DNA from: Variovorax paradoxus
Lineage (GTDB): Bacteria > Pseudomonadota > Gammaproteobacteria > Burkholderiales > Burkholderiaceae_C
Direction of reading: 5' to 3'
Length of the DNA: 64,000 bases
NCBI RefSeq assembly: GCF_009755665.1
Contig: NZ_CP046622.1
Span: 1,054,001-1,118,000, forward strand
Of the stretch, positions 1-9,172 are shown one piece after another. The translations under genes were made by a program, and so were the position numbers. The notes below the pieces were generated by a model, which searched no databases, was not told the origin of the DNA, and saw nothing but the letters and a program-made list of their open reading frames with translations. Position 1 is the stretch's first letter. Every line of letters begins with the position of its first letter.

Positions 1-312
1 CCCGAAGAAAAGCGCGGCCGCCTCCGGCTGATCGTCTCGCCCGAGGGCACCGACGGTTCGCTGGCCGTGCACCAGGACGCCCGCGTCTACTCCGGCCTGT
101 TCGACGGCGATGAAGCCACCTCGCTCACGCTCGGCCCCAATCGCCACGCCTATGTGCATGTGGCGCGCGGCAGCGTCGAAGTCAACGGCCAGCGGCTGGG
201 CGAGGGCGACGGTGCGCGGGTGCGCGGCGAACAGCGGCTCGACCTGGCGCGCGGCCAGGGCGCCGAGGTGCTGGTGTTCGACCTGCGCCCGAAAGAGTTG
301 CCTTCCTTCTGA
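1..312 (+). CDS. Pirin family protein, C-terminal part (5' end outside window)
   Basis: The frame is open from base 1 with no start codon, so only the last 103 codons are present. What is visible is the C-terminal cupin half of a YhaK/pirin-type protein: the HQDARVYSGLFD strand, then RHAYVHVARGSVEVNG, then a glycine-rich turn (LGEGDGARV), ending in DLRPKELPSF. Family members are mononuclear-metal cupins, some with quercetin 2,3-dioxygenase activity; the metal-binding N-terminal half is not in the window, so activity cannot be judged. A gap of about 140 bp separates it from the next gene. Family assignment is fairly secure, the function is not. Confidence 0.8.
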   Translation, partial: PEEKRGRLRLIVSPEGTDGSLAVHQDARVYSGLFDGDEATSLTLGPNRHAYVHVARGSVEVNGQRLGEGDGARVRGEQRLDLARGQGAEVLVFDLRPKELPSF

Positions 313-451
313 CATCGCACAGGCGCCCGTGGCCGGCGCGGACGGCAAATGTCCAAACGGCCTCACTAATCGACAAGACACGCATCGGCGCCGAAACGAC
401 GATGCATGACAACGCAAGACCCAATTTTTTCACCAACTCACGGAGAGTTCC

Positions 452-1105
452 ATGTCCATCAAAGCCACCCCCACCGCCGGTTCCAAGCTGCTGACTCCCG
501 CCGACCACACGCTGGTCATGATCGACTTCCAGTCGCAGATGGCATTTGCCACGCACTCGATCGACGCGGTCAACCTGCGCAACAACGCCGCACTCGTGGC
601 CAATGCGGCGGCCGGTTTCGGCGTGCCGACTATCCTCACCACCGTGGCCGAGAAGAGCTTCTCGGGCCCCATGTTCAGCGAGATAACCGATGCCTTCCCG
701 GGCCAGAAAATGCTCGACCGCACCTCGATGAACACCTGGGAAGACGCCGCGGTGATCGACCGCGTGAACGAGATCGGCAAGAAGCGCATCGTGCTGTCCG
801 GCCTCTGGACGGGCGTGTGCATCGTCGGCCCGGCACTGTCGGCCATCGACCAGGGCTTCGAGGTGTTCGTGATTGCCGATGCGTGCGGCGATGTGTCCAC
901 CGAGGCGCACAACCGCGCCATGGACCGCATGGTGCAGGCCGGCGCGCAGCCGATGACCTCGCTGCAATACCTGCTCGAGCTGCAGCGCGACTGGGCCCGC
1001 ACCGACACCTACGAACTCACCACCGGCATCGCGAAGAAGTTCGGCGGTGCCTACGGCTTGGGCGTAACCTACGCCAAGACCATGTTCGGCGCCCACGAAG
1101 GCTGA
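452..1105 (+). CDS. Isochorismatase-family hydrolase (YcaC-like)
   Basis: This 217-residue cysteine hydrolase has the isochorismatase fold. The catalytic Asp is in VMIDFQ (about residue 25) and the nucleophilic Cys in WTGVCIVGP (residue 123), as in YcaC-type proteins. The start is preceded by a purine-rich GGAGAG stretch (ACGGAGAGTTCC). The long C-terminal part after the Cys resembles YcaC-like enzymes rather than short nicotinamidases. It heads a same-strand run with XapX, amidohydrolase, DoxX, MFS and chloroperoxidase-like genes. The substrate is unknown; YcaC itself has no firmly established physiological substrate. Confidence 0.85.
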   Translation: MSIKATPTAGSKLLTPADHTLVMIDFQSQMAFATHSIDAVNLRNNAALVANAAAGFGVPTILTTVAEKSFSGPMFSEITDAFPGQKMLDRTSMNTWEDAAVIDRVNEIGKKRIVLSGLWTGVCIVGPALSAIDQGFEVFVIADACGDVSTEAHNRAMDRMVQAGAQPMTSLQYLLELQRDWARTDTYELTTGIAKKFGGAYGLGVTYAKTMFGAHEG

Positions 1106-1121
1106 TGGCCGGGTGAACGGA

Positions 1122-1400
1122 ATGAAGCCCTACGTCCTGTCGCTCGCGCTCGGCCTGCTGGTCGGTGTGATTTACGCACTGTTCCAGGTGCGCTCGCCGG
1201 CCCCGCCGGTCATCGCCCTCGTGGGGCTGCTCGGCATCTTGCTCGGCGAGCAGATCCCGCCGCTCATCAAGAGCGTGATCAAGCCCGATGCCGTGGCCAC
1301 CTCGTGGCTGAGGCACCAGGTCAAGCCGCATGTGTTCGGCGAACTGCCGCAATGCGCCAAGGCCGAGACCGGCACCTTGGCCGGAAAGAAGGACACCTGA
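1122..1400 (+). CDS. XapX domain-containing membrane protein
   Basis: A 92-residue protein carrying the XapX (DUF1427) signature: a hydrophobic helix at residues 6-23, the RSPAPPVIALVGLLGILLGE block, and a conserved C-terminal VFGELP. Two membrane segments are expected. The ATG at 1122 is chosen because GGGTGA lies a suitable distance upstream; a GTG at 1113 would add three residues. Its stop lies one base before the start of the amidohydrolase gene, so the two are probably translationally coupled. The family is named from a xanthosine-operon relative and has no defined biochemical role. Confidence 0.85.
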   Translation: MKPYVLSLALGLLVGVIYALFQVRSPAPPVIALVGLLGILLGEQIPPLIKSVIKPDAVATSWLRHQVKPHVFGELPQCAKAETGTLAGKKDT

Positions 1401-1401
1401 C

Positions 1402-3291
1402 ATGGCCGGCACCACCGCCCCTCAACTGATCCTGCACAACGGCCGCTTCACCACGCTGGACCGCGCCAACCCCGTGGCCGACGCCGTGGCCATTGCGGAC
1501 GGCCGCTTCACCCGCGTGGGCCGCGCGCAAGACATCCTGCCGCTGGCGGACGGCAGCACCAAGGTCATCGACCTGCAGGGCAGGCGCGTGCTGCCGGGCC
1601 TCATCGACAACCACCTGCACATCATTCGCGGCGGGCTCAACTTCAACCTCGAACTGCGCTGGGACGGCGTGCGCAGCCTCGCCGACGCCATGGCGATGCT
1701 GAAGCGCCAGGTCGCGATCACGCCCGCGCCGCAATGGGTGCGCGTGGTGGGCGGTTTCACCGAACACCAGTTCGTTGAAAAGCGCTTGCCGACCATCGAA
1801 GAGCTCAACGCCGTGGCGCCCGACACGCCGGTGTTCCTCTTGCACCTGTACGACCGCGCGTTGCTCAACGGCGCGGCGCTGCGTGCGGTGGGCTACACCA
1901 GGGACACGCCCGCACCGCCCGGCGGAGAAATCGTGCGCGATGCGGCCGGCAACCCGACCGGGCTGCTGCTGGCCAAGCCCAACGCGAGCATCCTCTACGC
2001 CACGCTGGCCAAGGGCCCCAAGCTGCCCTTCGAATACCAGCTCAATTCCACGCGCCACTTCATGCGTGAACTCAACCGCCTGGGCGTGACCGGCGCCATC
2101 GACGCAGGCGGCGGGTTCCAGAACTTCCCTGAGGACTACCAGGTGATCCAGCAACTGGCCGATGCCGGCCAGCTCACCATCCGCCTGGCCTACAACCTGT
2201 TCACGCAAAAGCCCAAGCAGGAGAAGCAGGACTTCCTCAACTGGACCGCCAGCTCCAAGTACAAGCAGGGCGACGACTACTTTCGTCACAACGGCGCGGG
2301 CGAGATGCTCGTGTTCTCGGCGGCCGACTTCGAAGACTTTCGCCAGCCGCGGCCCGACATGGCGCCCGAGATGGAGGGCGAGCTCGAAGAAGTGGTGCGC
2401 GTGCTGGTGCAGAACAAGTGGCCGTGGCGCATGCACGCCACCTACGACGAAACCATCGACCGTGCGCTCGACGTGTTCGAGAAGGTCGACCGCGACACGC
2501 CGCTCGCGGGCCTGAACTGGTTCTTCGACCACTGCGAGACCATTTCCGAAAAATCGATCGACCGCATCGCCGCGCTCGGCGGCGGCATTGCGGTACAGCA
2601 CCGCATGGCCTACCAGGGCGAGTATTTCGTCGAGCGCTACGGCGCCGGTGCGGCCGAAGCCACGCCGCCGGTCAAGCGCATGCTCGAAAAAGGCGTCAAG
2701 GTGTCCGCGGGCACCGACGCCACGCGCGTTGCCTCTTACAACCCGTGGGTATCACTCTCGTGGCTGGTCACGGGCAAGACCGTGGGCGGCATGCAGCTCT
2801 ACCCGCAGCGCAATTGCCTGGACCGCGAGGCCGCGCTTCGCATGTGGACCGAGAACGTGACCTGGTTCTCGAACGAGGTCGGCAAGAAGGGCCGCATCGA
2901 AGCCGGCATGCTGGCCGACTTGGTGGTGCCCGACCGCGACTTCTTCGCTTGCCCCGAGTCCGAGATTGCCGACACCACCGCGCTCATGACCATGGTCGGC
3001 GGCAAGGTGGTGTATGCCGCGGGGCCGTTCCAGCCGCACGACGAAGGCGCGCCGCCGCCTGCCATGCCCGACTGGTCGCCGGTGCGCAGCTTCGGCGGCT
3101 ATGGCGGCTGGGGCGATGCCGAGGGCGCGCCGCTGCAAAAGGCAATGCGCCACGCGGCCATGGCCTGCGCGTGTGCCAACAACTGCAGCGTGCACGGCCA
3201 CCAGCACGCAACGGCCTGGAGCAGCAAGCTGCCGATTGCCGACCTGAAGAGCTTCTGGGGCGCGCTGGGCTGCGCCTGCTGGGCGGTGTGA
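1402..3291 (+). CDS. YtcJ-like amidohydrolase with Cys/His-rich C-terminal tail
   Basis: A 629-residue metal-dependent hydrolase of the amidohydrolase superfamily, YtcJ-like. It has the N-terminal beta-sandwich (LILHNGRFTTLDR), the metal-binding HxH in DNHLHI, further candidate ligands in FFDHCE, and the late catalytic Asp in SAGTDATRV. Start ATG 1402 follows GAAGGA within the end of the XapX gene. The protein is longer than the roughly 550 residues usual for the family because of a C-terminal extension rich in Cys and His (ACACANNCSVHGHQH, then GCACWAV at the very end). Such enzymes cleave amide or similar bonds in small molecules; the substrate is unknown. Its stop codon overlaps the DoxX start (TGATG). 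Confidence 0.85.
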   Translation: MAGTTAPQLILHNGRFTTLDRANPVADAVAIADGRFTRVGRAQDILPLADGSTKVIDLQGRRVLPGLIDNHLHIIRGGLNFNLELRWDGVRSLADAMAMLKRQVAITPAPQWVRVVGGFTEHQFVEKRLPTIEELNAVAPDTPVFLLHLYDRALLNGAALRAVGYTRDTPAPPGGEIVRDAAGNPTGLLLAKPNASILYATLAKGPKLPFEYQLNSTRHFMRELNRLGVTGAIDAGGGFQNFPEDYQVIQQLADAGQLTIRLAYNLFTQKPKQEKQDFLNWTASSKYKQGDDYFRHNGAGEMLVFSAADFEDFRQPRPDMAPEMEGELEEVVRVLVQNKWPWRMHATYDETIDRALDVFEKVDRDTPLAGLNWFFDHCETISEKSIDRIAALGGGIAVQHRMAYQGEYFVERYGAGAAEATPPVKRMLEKGVKVSAGTDATRVASYNPWVSLSWLVTGKTVGGMQLYPQRNCLDREAALRMWTENVTWFSNEVGKKGRIEAGMLADLVVPDRDFFACPESEIADTTALMTMVGGKVVYAAGPFQPHDEGAPPPAMPDWSPVRSFGGYGGWGDAEGAPLQKAMRHAAMACACANNCSVHGHQHATAWSSKLPIADLKSFWGALGCACWAV

Positions 3292-3692
3292 TGGCCATGC
3301 GCTGGACCACTTCACCCGCGGTGCGCTGGGTCGCCTTGCTGATGCTCTGCGCGGCCTACCTGCAGGGCGGCATCAACAAGGCCATGGACTTCGACGCGGC
3401 CATTGCCGAGATGAACCACTTCGGCCTGTCACCCGCCGCGCCGCTGGCGGTGGCCGTCATCGTTCTCGAGCTGGGCGCCTCGGCGCTCATTCTCACGGGC
3501 TTCCTGCGCTGGCTCGGCGCGCTGGCGCTGGGCGGCTTCACGCTGATGGCGACCTTCGTCGCGCTGCGCTTCTGGGAGATGCCGCAGCCCGAGCGCTTCA
3601 TGGCCGCCAATTCATTCTTCGAGCACCTGGGCCTGGTCGGCGGTTTTGTGCTCGTGGCCTGGCTCGACCTGAAAGAGCGCACCCATGACTGA
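3291..3692 (+). CDS. DoxX family membrane protein
   Basis: This 133-residue protein has about four hydrophobic helices and a DoxX-type layout: an N-terminal helix followed by QGGINKAMDF, then LELGASALILTGFLRWLGA and a C-terminal FFEHLGLVGGFVLVA. The ATG overlaps the preceding stop codon; a second ATG six bases on is an alternative start. The gene end overlaps the MFS start by 8 bases, so these genes form an operon. DoxX proteins are small inner-membrane proteins, some linked to quinol- or thiol-dependent oxidation; no specific role is visible here. Confidence 0.85.
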   Translation: MAMRWTTSPAVRWVALLMLCAAYLQGGINKAMDFDAAIAEMNHFGLSPAAPLAVAVIVLELGASALILTGFLRWLGALALGGFTLMATFVALRFWEMPQPERFMAANSFFEHLGLVGGFVLVAWLDLKERTHD

Positions 3693-5280
3693 TTCCCCCA
3701 AGGTCGCTGCCGCTTCGCCCTCCGGCGCCTTTGCGCCGCTGCGCCAGCCGGTCTTTGCCGTGCTGTGGGCGGCCACCGTGCTCGGCAACATCGGCAGCTT
3801 CATGCGCGACGTGGCGAGCTCGTGGCTGGTGACCGACCTCTCGGCCAACCCGACCGCGGTGGCGCTGATCCAGACCGCGGCCACGCTGCCGATCTTTCTG
3901 CTGGCGATTCCGGCGGGCGTGCTCTCCGACATCCTCGACCGGCGGCGCTTTCTCATCTTTGTGCAGCTGGTGCTCGCAGCCGTGAGCGGTACCCTGCTGG
4001 TGCTCTCCCATACCGGCGAGCTCACCGTCGAATACCTGATTGCGCTGACCTTCGTCGGTGGCATTGGCGCGGCGCTCATGGGCCCGACCTGGCAATCGAT
4101 CGTGCCCGAGCTGGTGCCCCGCAGCGACCTGAAGAGCGCGGTTGCGTTGAATTCGCTCGGCATCAACATCGCGCGCTCCATCGGCCCGGCGGCGGGCGGG
4201 CTCATTCTCGCGAGCTTCGGCGCAGCCGTGACCTACGGCCTGGACGTGCTGAGCTATGTGTTCGTCATCGCGGCGCTGATCTGGTGGAAGCGCCCCGCAG
4301 CCGTCGACACCGGGCTGTCCGAAAACTTCTTCGGCGCCTTCCGCGCCGGCATCCGGTACACCCGAGCGAGCAAAGAGCTGCACGTGGTGCTGCTGCGCGC
4401 GGCGGTGTTCTTTCTGTTCGCAAGCTCTGTGTGGGCGCTGCTGCCGCTCGTGGCGCGCCAGATGCTCGGCGGCACGGCGGGCTTTTACGGCGTGCTGCTT
4501 GGCGCCGTGGGCGCGGGCGCCATTGGCGGTGCGCTGTTGATGCCGCGACTGCGCAAGCGGCTCGATGCGGACGGCATGCTGCTGCTGGCTTCGCTGCTCA
4601 GCGCGGCCGTAATGGGCGGCCTGGTCTTTGCGCCGCCGCAGTGGCTCGCGGTAGCACTGCTCTTGCTGCTGGGACTGGGCTGGATCATTGCGCTCACCAC
4701 GCTGAACGGCGTAGCGCAGTCCATCTTGCCGAACTGGGTGCGCGGCCGCGGGCTGGCCGTGTACCTCACGGTGTTCAACGGCGCGATGGCGGCCGGCAGC
4801 CTGGGCTGGGGCCTCGTCGCACAGCAGATCGGCGTGCCTTACACGCTGGTGGCGGGCGCCGTGGGCCTGGTGGTGGCCGGCCTCATATTCCACCGGGTGC
4901 GCCTGCCCGCCGGCGAAGCAGACCTGCAGGCGTCGAACCACTGGCCCGAGCCGCTGCTGGCCGAGCCCGTGGCGCACGACCGCGGGCCGGTGATGGTGCA
5001 GGTCGAGTACCGCATCCGCAAGGAAGACCGGCCTGCGTTCATGGAGGCGATGAGGCGCTTGTCGCTCGAACGCCGCCGAGATGGCGCCTACGCGTGGGGC
5101 GTGACCGAGCACACCGCCGATGCGGAGCGCGTGATGGAGTGGTTCCTCGTCGAGTCCTGGGCCGAGCACCTGCGCCAGCACCAGCGCGTGTCGCATGCCG
5201 ACGCCGACCTGCAGAACGAAGCCGTGCGCTTTCACATGGGGCCCGGAAAGCCCGAGGTGCACCACTTTCTTTCCCTCTGA
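3685..5280 (+). CDS. MFS exporter (enterobactin-exporter-like family) with C-terminal monooxygenase-like domain
   Basis: A 531-residue major facilitator of the MFS_3 type. Residues about 15-410 hold the helices, with the loop-2/3 signature GVLSDILDRRRF and the central GPTWQSIVPELVPR typical of this exporter branch. Residues about 430-531 are soluble and contain VQVEYRIRKEDRPAFMEAM and EWFLVESWAEHLRQHQRV, resembling the antibiotic-biosynthesis-monooxygenase (ABM) fold found at the C terminus of this subfamily. It starts inside the end of the DoxX gene. The probable role is proton-driven efflux of a small molecule; the substrate is unknown. Confidence 0.85.
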   Translation: MTDSPKVAAASPSGAFAPLRQPVFAVLWAATVLGNIGSFMRDVASSWLVTDLSANPTAVALIQTAATLPIFLLAIPAGVLSDILDRRRFLIFVQLVLAAVSGTLLVLSHTGELTVEYLIALTFVGGIGAALMGPTWQSIVPELVPRSDLKSAVALNSLGINIARSIGPAAGGLILASFGAAVTYGLDVLSYVFVIAALIWWKRPAAVDTGLSENFFGAFRAGIRYTRASKELHVVLLRAAVFFLFASSVWALLPLVARQMLGGTAGFYGVLLGAVGAGAIGGALLMPRLRKRLDADGMLLLASLLSAAVMGGLVFAPPQWLAVALLLLLGLGWIIALTTLNGVAQSILPNWVRGRGLAVYLTVFNGAMAAGSLGWGLVAQQIGVPYTLVAGAVGLVVAGLIFHRVRLPAGEADLQASNHWPEPLLAEPVAHDRGPVMVQVEYRIRKEDRPAFMEAMRRLSLERRRDGAYAWGVTEHTADAERVMEWFLVESWAEHLRQHQRVSHADADLQNEAVRFHMGPGKPEVHHFLSL

Positions 5281-5340
5281 ATTTTCAAGGTTCGTCTTCT
5301 TTTTCCTTCCTCCTTTCCCTTCACTACCACTGAAAAAACC

Positions 5341-6162
5341 ATGACCACACTGACATTGCGCGACGGCACCGAGCTCTACTACAAGGACTGGGGCACGGGC
5401 CAGCCCATTCTCTTCAGCCATGGCTGGCCGCTCAGCGCCGACATGTGGGACGCCCAGATGCTTTTCTTCGCGGAACGCGGCTACCGCGTCATTGCGTTCG
5501 ACCGCCGCGGGTTCGGGCGCTCGAGCCAGCCGTGGACCGGCTATGACTACGACACCTTTGCCGACGACATCGCCGAGCTGATCGAAAAGCTCGACCTGAA
5601 GGACGTGATCCTGGCCGGCTTCTCGATGGGCGGCGGCGACGTGACCCGCTACATTGCGCGCAAGGGCAGCGCGCGCGTGGCCAAGCTTGCGCTCATCAGC
5701 GCCGTGACGCCGCTGTTCATGAAGACCGACGACCATCCCGTGGGGCCCGACGCGTCGCTGTTCGCGGGCATTCGCGCCGGCCTGGCCGCCGACCGTCCGC
5801 AGTTCCTCGACGACTTCAGCACGCTCTTCTACGGCACCAACCGTCCTGGCGCCACCGTGTCGCAAGGCGTGTTCAAGCAAACGCTGCAAATCGCGCTGCA
5901 GGCATCGATCAAGGCCACGATCGACTGCGTGACCGCCTTTTCGGAAACCGACTTCCGCCCCGACATGGCCAGGATCGACGTGCCCACGCTCGTGATCCAT
6001 GGCGACGACGACCAGGTGGTGCCGATCGATGCCACCGGCAGGCTTGCAGCCAAGATGATCAAGGGCAGCCAGTTCAAGGTGTACGCAGGCGCGCCGCACG
6101 CCACCTGCACCACGCACAAGGATCAGGTGAACGCCGACCTGCTCGCGTTCATCCAGGGCTGA
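5341..6162 (+). CDS. Alpha/beta hydrolase, non-heme chloroperoxidase type
   Basis: This 273-residue protein matches cofactor-free chloroperoxidase/esterase proteins in length and motifs: [12 protein letters not shown] (oxyanion region), the nucleophile elbow GFSMGGGDV with Ser95, the acid in HGDDDQVVP and a late His in [12 protein letters not shown]. The APHATC sequence differs from the more usual PHG context. The 60-base leader is almost purely pyrimidine followed by CTGAAAAAACC and lacks a good Shine-Dalgarno sequence, which is unusual here. It ends 15 bases from a convergent AraC gene. The in vivo substrate is unknown; an esterase or lactonase role is as likely as halogenation. Confidence 0.88.
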   Translation: MTTLTLRDGTELYYKDWGTGQPILFSHGWPLSADMWDAQMLFFAERGYRVIAFDRRGFGRSSQPWTGYDYDTFADDIAELIEKLDLKDVILAGFSMGGGDVTRYIARKGSARVAKLALISAVTPLFMKTDDHPVGPDASLFAGIRAGLAADRPQFLDDFSTLFYGTNRPGATVSQGVFKQTLQIALQASIKATIDCVTAFSETDFRPDMARIDVPTLVIHGDDDQVVPIDATGRLAAKMIKGSQFKVYAGAPHATCTTHKDQVNADLLAFIQG

Positions 6163-6177
6163 TCGCTGCACGGATCA

Positions 6178-7167
6178 TCAAAAGCCTGGCCGCGGCGGCG
6201 CTGTGTCTGCAATCCGCATCCTGCGCCGCCAGATGCCTGGGGGAACGCCGGAGTGCTGCGAGAAAACACGGGAAAAGTGGCTTTGATCGGCAAACCCGCA
6301 CGCCGCGGCAATGTCTGCCAGCGAGGTGCCGGGCTTCATGAGGAGCGCGCGCGCGTGCTCCAGCCGCTGCGCAATCAGCCATTGATGAGGCGTGCAGCCG
6401 GTGGTCTCGCGGAAGGCATGAATGAAATAGCTGCGCGAAAGGCCGCACGCATCGGCGATCTCGGTGATTGAAATGCTGCCGTCGAACTTGCTGCGCAGCA
6501 TTTCCTTGGCACGTGCCTCGTGCGATCGCGACAAGATCCGGTTGGTACGGGGTGCAGACGTTGCCGCGCCGCCGTAGGTTTCGACGAGATAGCTCGTCAT
6601 GGCAACACTCAGCTGCTCGAGGAACAACATGCTCGCGCAGGCGGGGTTCTTGAGCGCTGGGGTCAGCGCTTCGGCAAGATTGAGCAGCACCTCGTCCCGT
6701 ACGCCGGCCACATGGGCAAGGCTGCCGATGCGCTTGCCCGGCTTTTCCTCGATGGCCCGCTCGAGGCTGGCCTGGGATATTTCGAGCAGCACAAAATCGA
6801 AAGGGCGCTGTATGTCGGCACGGTAGCGTTCGGAAAAACCGCGGATGTAGATCGATCCCCTGTCGAAGTCGTGGCACGAGGCATGCCTCCCGGCCACGAT
6901 GCGCCGGCTGTGGCCATCGCGCATCGAGATACCAAGCAGCACGCCGCGAGCGCTGGGCTCCGTCTCTACATGGTGAAGGTGGGGCAGGGCCATCGTCTTG
7001 CGATGGATTCCGACTCCGTTCGCGCAAAGTCCCTGATCCCGTTGAAGATGGCCGGACATGCACCCCAGCGTGTCTTTGGGCGCGAGCGCGACACGCAGCG
7101 GCGCCGCTTGCCGAGCCGGCGGGAACTTGATTCTGCTTTGCGCCAGACGGTCGCTTTCAACGTGCAT
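6178..7167 (-). CDS. AraC family transcriptional regulator
   Basis: A 329-residue regulator with two C-terminal AraC helix-turn-helix units: EMLRSKFDGSISITEIADA with GLSRSYFIHAFRETTG, then SLADIAAACGFADQSHFSRVF followed by GVPPGIWRR. The N-terminal 200 residues are a variable sensor domain. ATG 7167 is used; the frame stays open upstream to 7344 without a better start. It is convergent with the chloroperoxidase-like gene and lies downstream of the MFS/rhodanese operon on the same strand. Its targets are not evident. Confidence 0.85.
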   Translation of the reverse strand: MHVESDRLAQSRIKFPPARQAAPLRVALAPKDTLGCMSGHLQRDQGLCANGVGIHRKTMALPHLHHVETEPSARGVLLGISMRDGHSRRIVAGRHASCHDFDRGSIYIRGFSERYRADIQRPFDFVLLEISQASLERAIEEKPGKRIGSLAHVAGVRDEVLLNLAEALTPALKNPACASMLFLEQLSVAMTSYLVETYGGAATSAPRTNRILSRSHEARAKEMLRSKFDGSISITEIADACGLSRSYFIHAFRETTGCTPHQWLIAQRLEHARALLMKPGTSLADIAAACGFADQSHFSRVFSQHSGVPPGIWRRRMRIADTAPPRPGF

Positions 7168-7309
7168 GGGAGGGTGGAACAGGGAAAGAGAGTTGGCGAG
7201 AGCCTGTTTGCCGCTTCGCACCGGTTGCAGCCGGAGGTTAGCGCGCTTTCTTGAAGATTTTGCTGCAAGCCGGGCCAGTCGATCTCGACAAAGGTGCCAA
7301 GTGCAATGG

Positions 7310-8575
7310 CTACTCTCCGTCCAACCGGTCCCGCCGCATGGCACGCCACAGCGCGAGGTCGTAGCCGATCTTCAGCAGCCCGCAGGCGATGAGCGGCAGC
7401 GAGATCCATCCGGCTGCAAACAGCGCACCGCTGATCGTCGGGCTGATGGCCGCGGCAAGGCTGCGGGGCACGGCCGTGAAACTCGCCGCGGCGCTGCGCT
7501 CCGCCGGCGTGACCACCGCCATCACATACGCCGTCCGCGTGGGCACGTCCATCGACGACAGCGCACTGCGAACCATCAAAAGGCCGAGCGCGATCGGCAA
7601 GCTGGGCGCCAGCGCCGCAAGTACCAGGCAGACGTTCGCCGGCAAGTGCGTGAAGACCATGGTGTTGAGCAGGCCGATGCGCCGGGCGACCACCGGGGCG
7701 GCAAGCTGCGACGCGGCACCGAGCAGGCCGGTCCAGAAGAAGAACACGCCAGCCTGGGTCAGCGAGAGGCCGAACCGCTCGAGCAGCCACAGCGACATCA
7801 ATGCGTTGATGGCCAGTCCACCCGCAAACGAATCGACGCTGAAGAGCGCCGCGAGCCGCATCACCACGCGTCGCGATGGTCCGAGCGGCGCCGGTGCTGC
7901 AGGGGCGTTGTCCGCGTTGTCGCTGGTGCCGGTGTGGGCGGGCAGATTGCGGTAAAGCCAGAACACAACGAGCCCGATGGCCGCGTAGACCACGAACATT
8001 CCGCGCAGTGCGTCGAGCCGAGCGACCTCGCTGTGCCGAACCAGCCAGTCGGGCACGGCCGCGGCCAGTGCACCCAATGCCGCACACAGCGCACCCAGGA
8101 GGCTGTAGCGCGCGAACAGCGCCGTGCGCGCATGCCCCTGCGCCGCCGCGGCCAGGCGTGCATGCTCCAGCGGAAGGAACACGCTGACGTCGCCCGAGCT
8201 GGGGTTGAGCGTGCCTACCAGCGCGACGATCAGCAACGGCCAGAACGACGTCAAGCCCGCAAAACCCAGGCCCGTGGCTGCCATCAGCAAGGCGGCGGTG
8301 CGAAGCAGCCGGCCGCCCGCGAAGCGATACCCCCAAGCGCCGACCGCAAGGGTGGCGAGCGCCGAGCCCAGCATCGTTGCCGTGGCGACGATGCCGACCT
8401 CCAGCGTACCCAGCCCGATCGACAGCAGGTAGGCCGGCAGCAGCACGGCCATGTAGCCGTCGCCGAACGCGCGCAGCCCGCGTGCGGCAAGCAAAGGCAC
8501 GGCGCCCGGATCGACACCGGCCGGCAGCAGGCTCGCGAGACCGCTGCGCGGCCCAGGCGAAGGCGCGCCGCTCAT
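7310..8575 (-). CDS. MFS transporter
   Basis: A 421-residue membrane protein with about twelve hydrophobic helices. The motif GDVSVFLPLEHA and the late DVPTRTAYVMAVVTPAERSA resemble drug/multi-solute facilitators. Its ATG overlaps the stop of the rhodanese-type gene by four bases (ATGA), so the two are co-translated and probably act together. The substrate is unknown. A link to anion or metal stress is only suggested by the neighbouring SOD/rhodanese-like protein. Confidence 0.85.
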   Translation of the reverse strand: MSGAPSPGPRSGLASLLPAGVDPGAVPLLAARGLRAFGDGYMAVLLPAYLLSIGLGTLEVGIVATATMLGSALATLAVGAWGYRFAGGRLLRTAALLMAATGLGFAGLTSFWPLLIVALVGTLNPSSGDVSVFLPLEHARLAAAAQGHARTALFARYSLLGALCAALGALAAAVPDWLVRHSEVARLDALRGMFVVYAAIGLVVFWLYRNLPAHTGTSDNADNAPAAPAPLGPSRRVVMRLAALFSVDSFAGGLAINALMSLWLLERFGLSLTQAGVFFFWTGLLGAASQLAAPVVARRIGLLNTMVFTHLPANVCLVLAALAPSLPIALGLLMVRSALSSMDVPTRTAYVMAVVTPAERSAAASFTAVPRSLAAAISPTISGALFAAGWISLPLIACGLLKIGYDLALWRAMRRDRLDGE

Positions 8576-9090
8576 CTGCTTGGCCTGGGGAGCTTGGCCT
8601 CGACTGGCCGGCCCGCGGCCTGCCAGCCGTCGAAGCCGCCGCGCAAATACCGCGCATCGAGGCCCATGGCGCGCAGGCGCAGTGCGGTGCTTCGCCCGAC
8701 CTCATGGCCGTAGACGCAATAGACCACGACGCCGCGGCCCGCCGGCAACTCGGACGCCCACTGCTCCACGGCCGACGGATCGCGCCACGTGGCGCCCGGG
8801 ATCATTGCGGTCGCCTGCTCGAACACACCGGCCCGGTGAACGTCGAGCAGTACCCAGCCCGAACCTCCGTCATGGGCCTTGCCCATGGCCGCGAACTCTT
8901 CGCGCCATCGTTCGGCACTGCCGAAGCTGGCCGCGAGGGCCAGCGTCATGGCCGGCTCCATCGGTTCGCTGTTGCCGCCGAGCGAAGCAAAGTACAGCTC
9001 GCGCAGCAGCACCGGGTCGAAGGGGGAAAGCTGGAGGGGAAAGGGCGCAGAAAGCGCGGGAGATGATGCGTCAGGCAAAGTGGTGTCCAC
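8572..9090 (-). CDS. Fusion of a truncated Fe/Mn-superoxide-dismutase-like segment and a rhodanese domain
   Basis: In this 172-residue protein, residues about 24-82 (PVLLRELYFASLGGN, FGSAERWREEFAAMGKA, GGSGWVLL) match the middle of Fe/Mn superoxide dismutase. The N-terminal helical hairpin of a SOD, with its two metal-binding His, is absent, and the chain passes straight into a rhodanese domain (about 80-166) with the putative active-site Cys125 in VYCVYGHEVGRS. Only 82 bases separate the start from the next gene, so no lost N-terminal exon fits. A sulfurtransferase or thiol-redox role is plausible; dismutase activity is unlikely. It overlaps the downstream MFS gene by four bases. Confidence 0.75.
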   Translation of the reverse strand: MDTTLPDASSPALSAPFPLQLSPFDPVLLRELYFASLGGNSEPMEPAMTLALAASFGSAERWREEFAAMGKAHDGGSGWVLLDVHRAGVFEQATAMIPGATWRDPSAVEQWASELPAGRGVVVYCVYGHEVGRSTALRLRAMGLDARYLRGGFDGWQAAGRPVEAKLPRPSR

Positions 9091-9172
9091 GGAGTGCTCC
9101 GTTGTGAGTCACCAGCGCTTGGACGGGACACCGTCTAACTTTGCAGAACGGGAGGCTGTTTTCCCGGTGCAG

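Noticed and set aside
3598..6171. Very long minus-strand open frame (over 850 codons) opposite the DoxX, MFS and hydrolase genes
   Set aside because: Composition is Arg/His/Gly/Ala-rich without domain motifs, and the opposite strand carries three clear genes; high-GC antisense shadow.
8572..9172. A frameshifted full-length superoxide dismutase
   Set aside because: Only 82 bases lie between the start and the next gene, too short for the missing N-terminal half in any frame.
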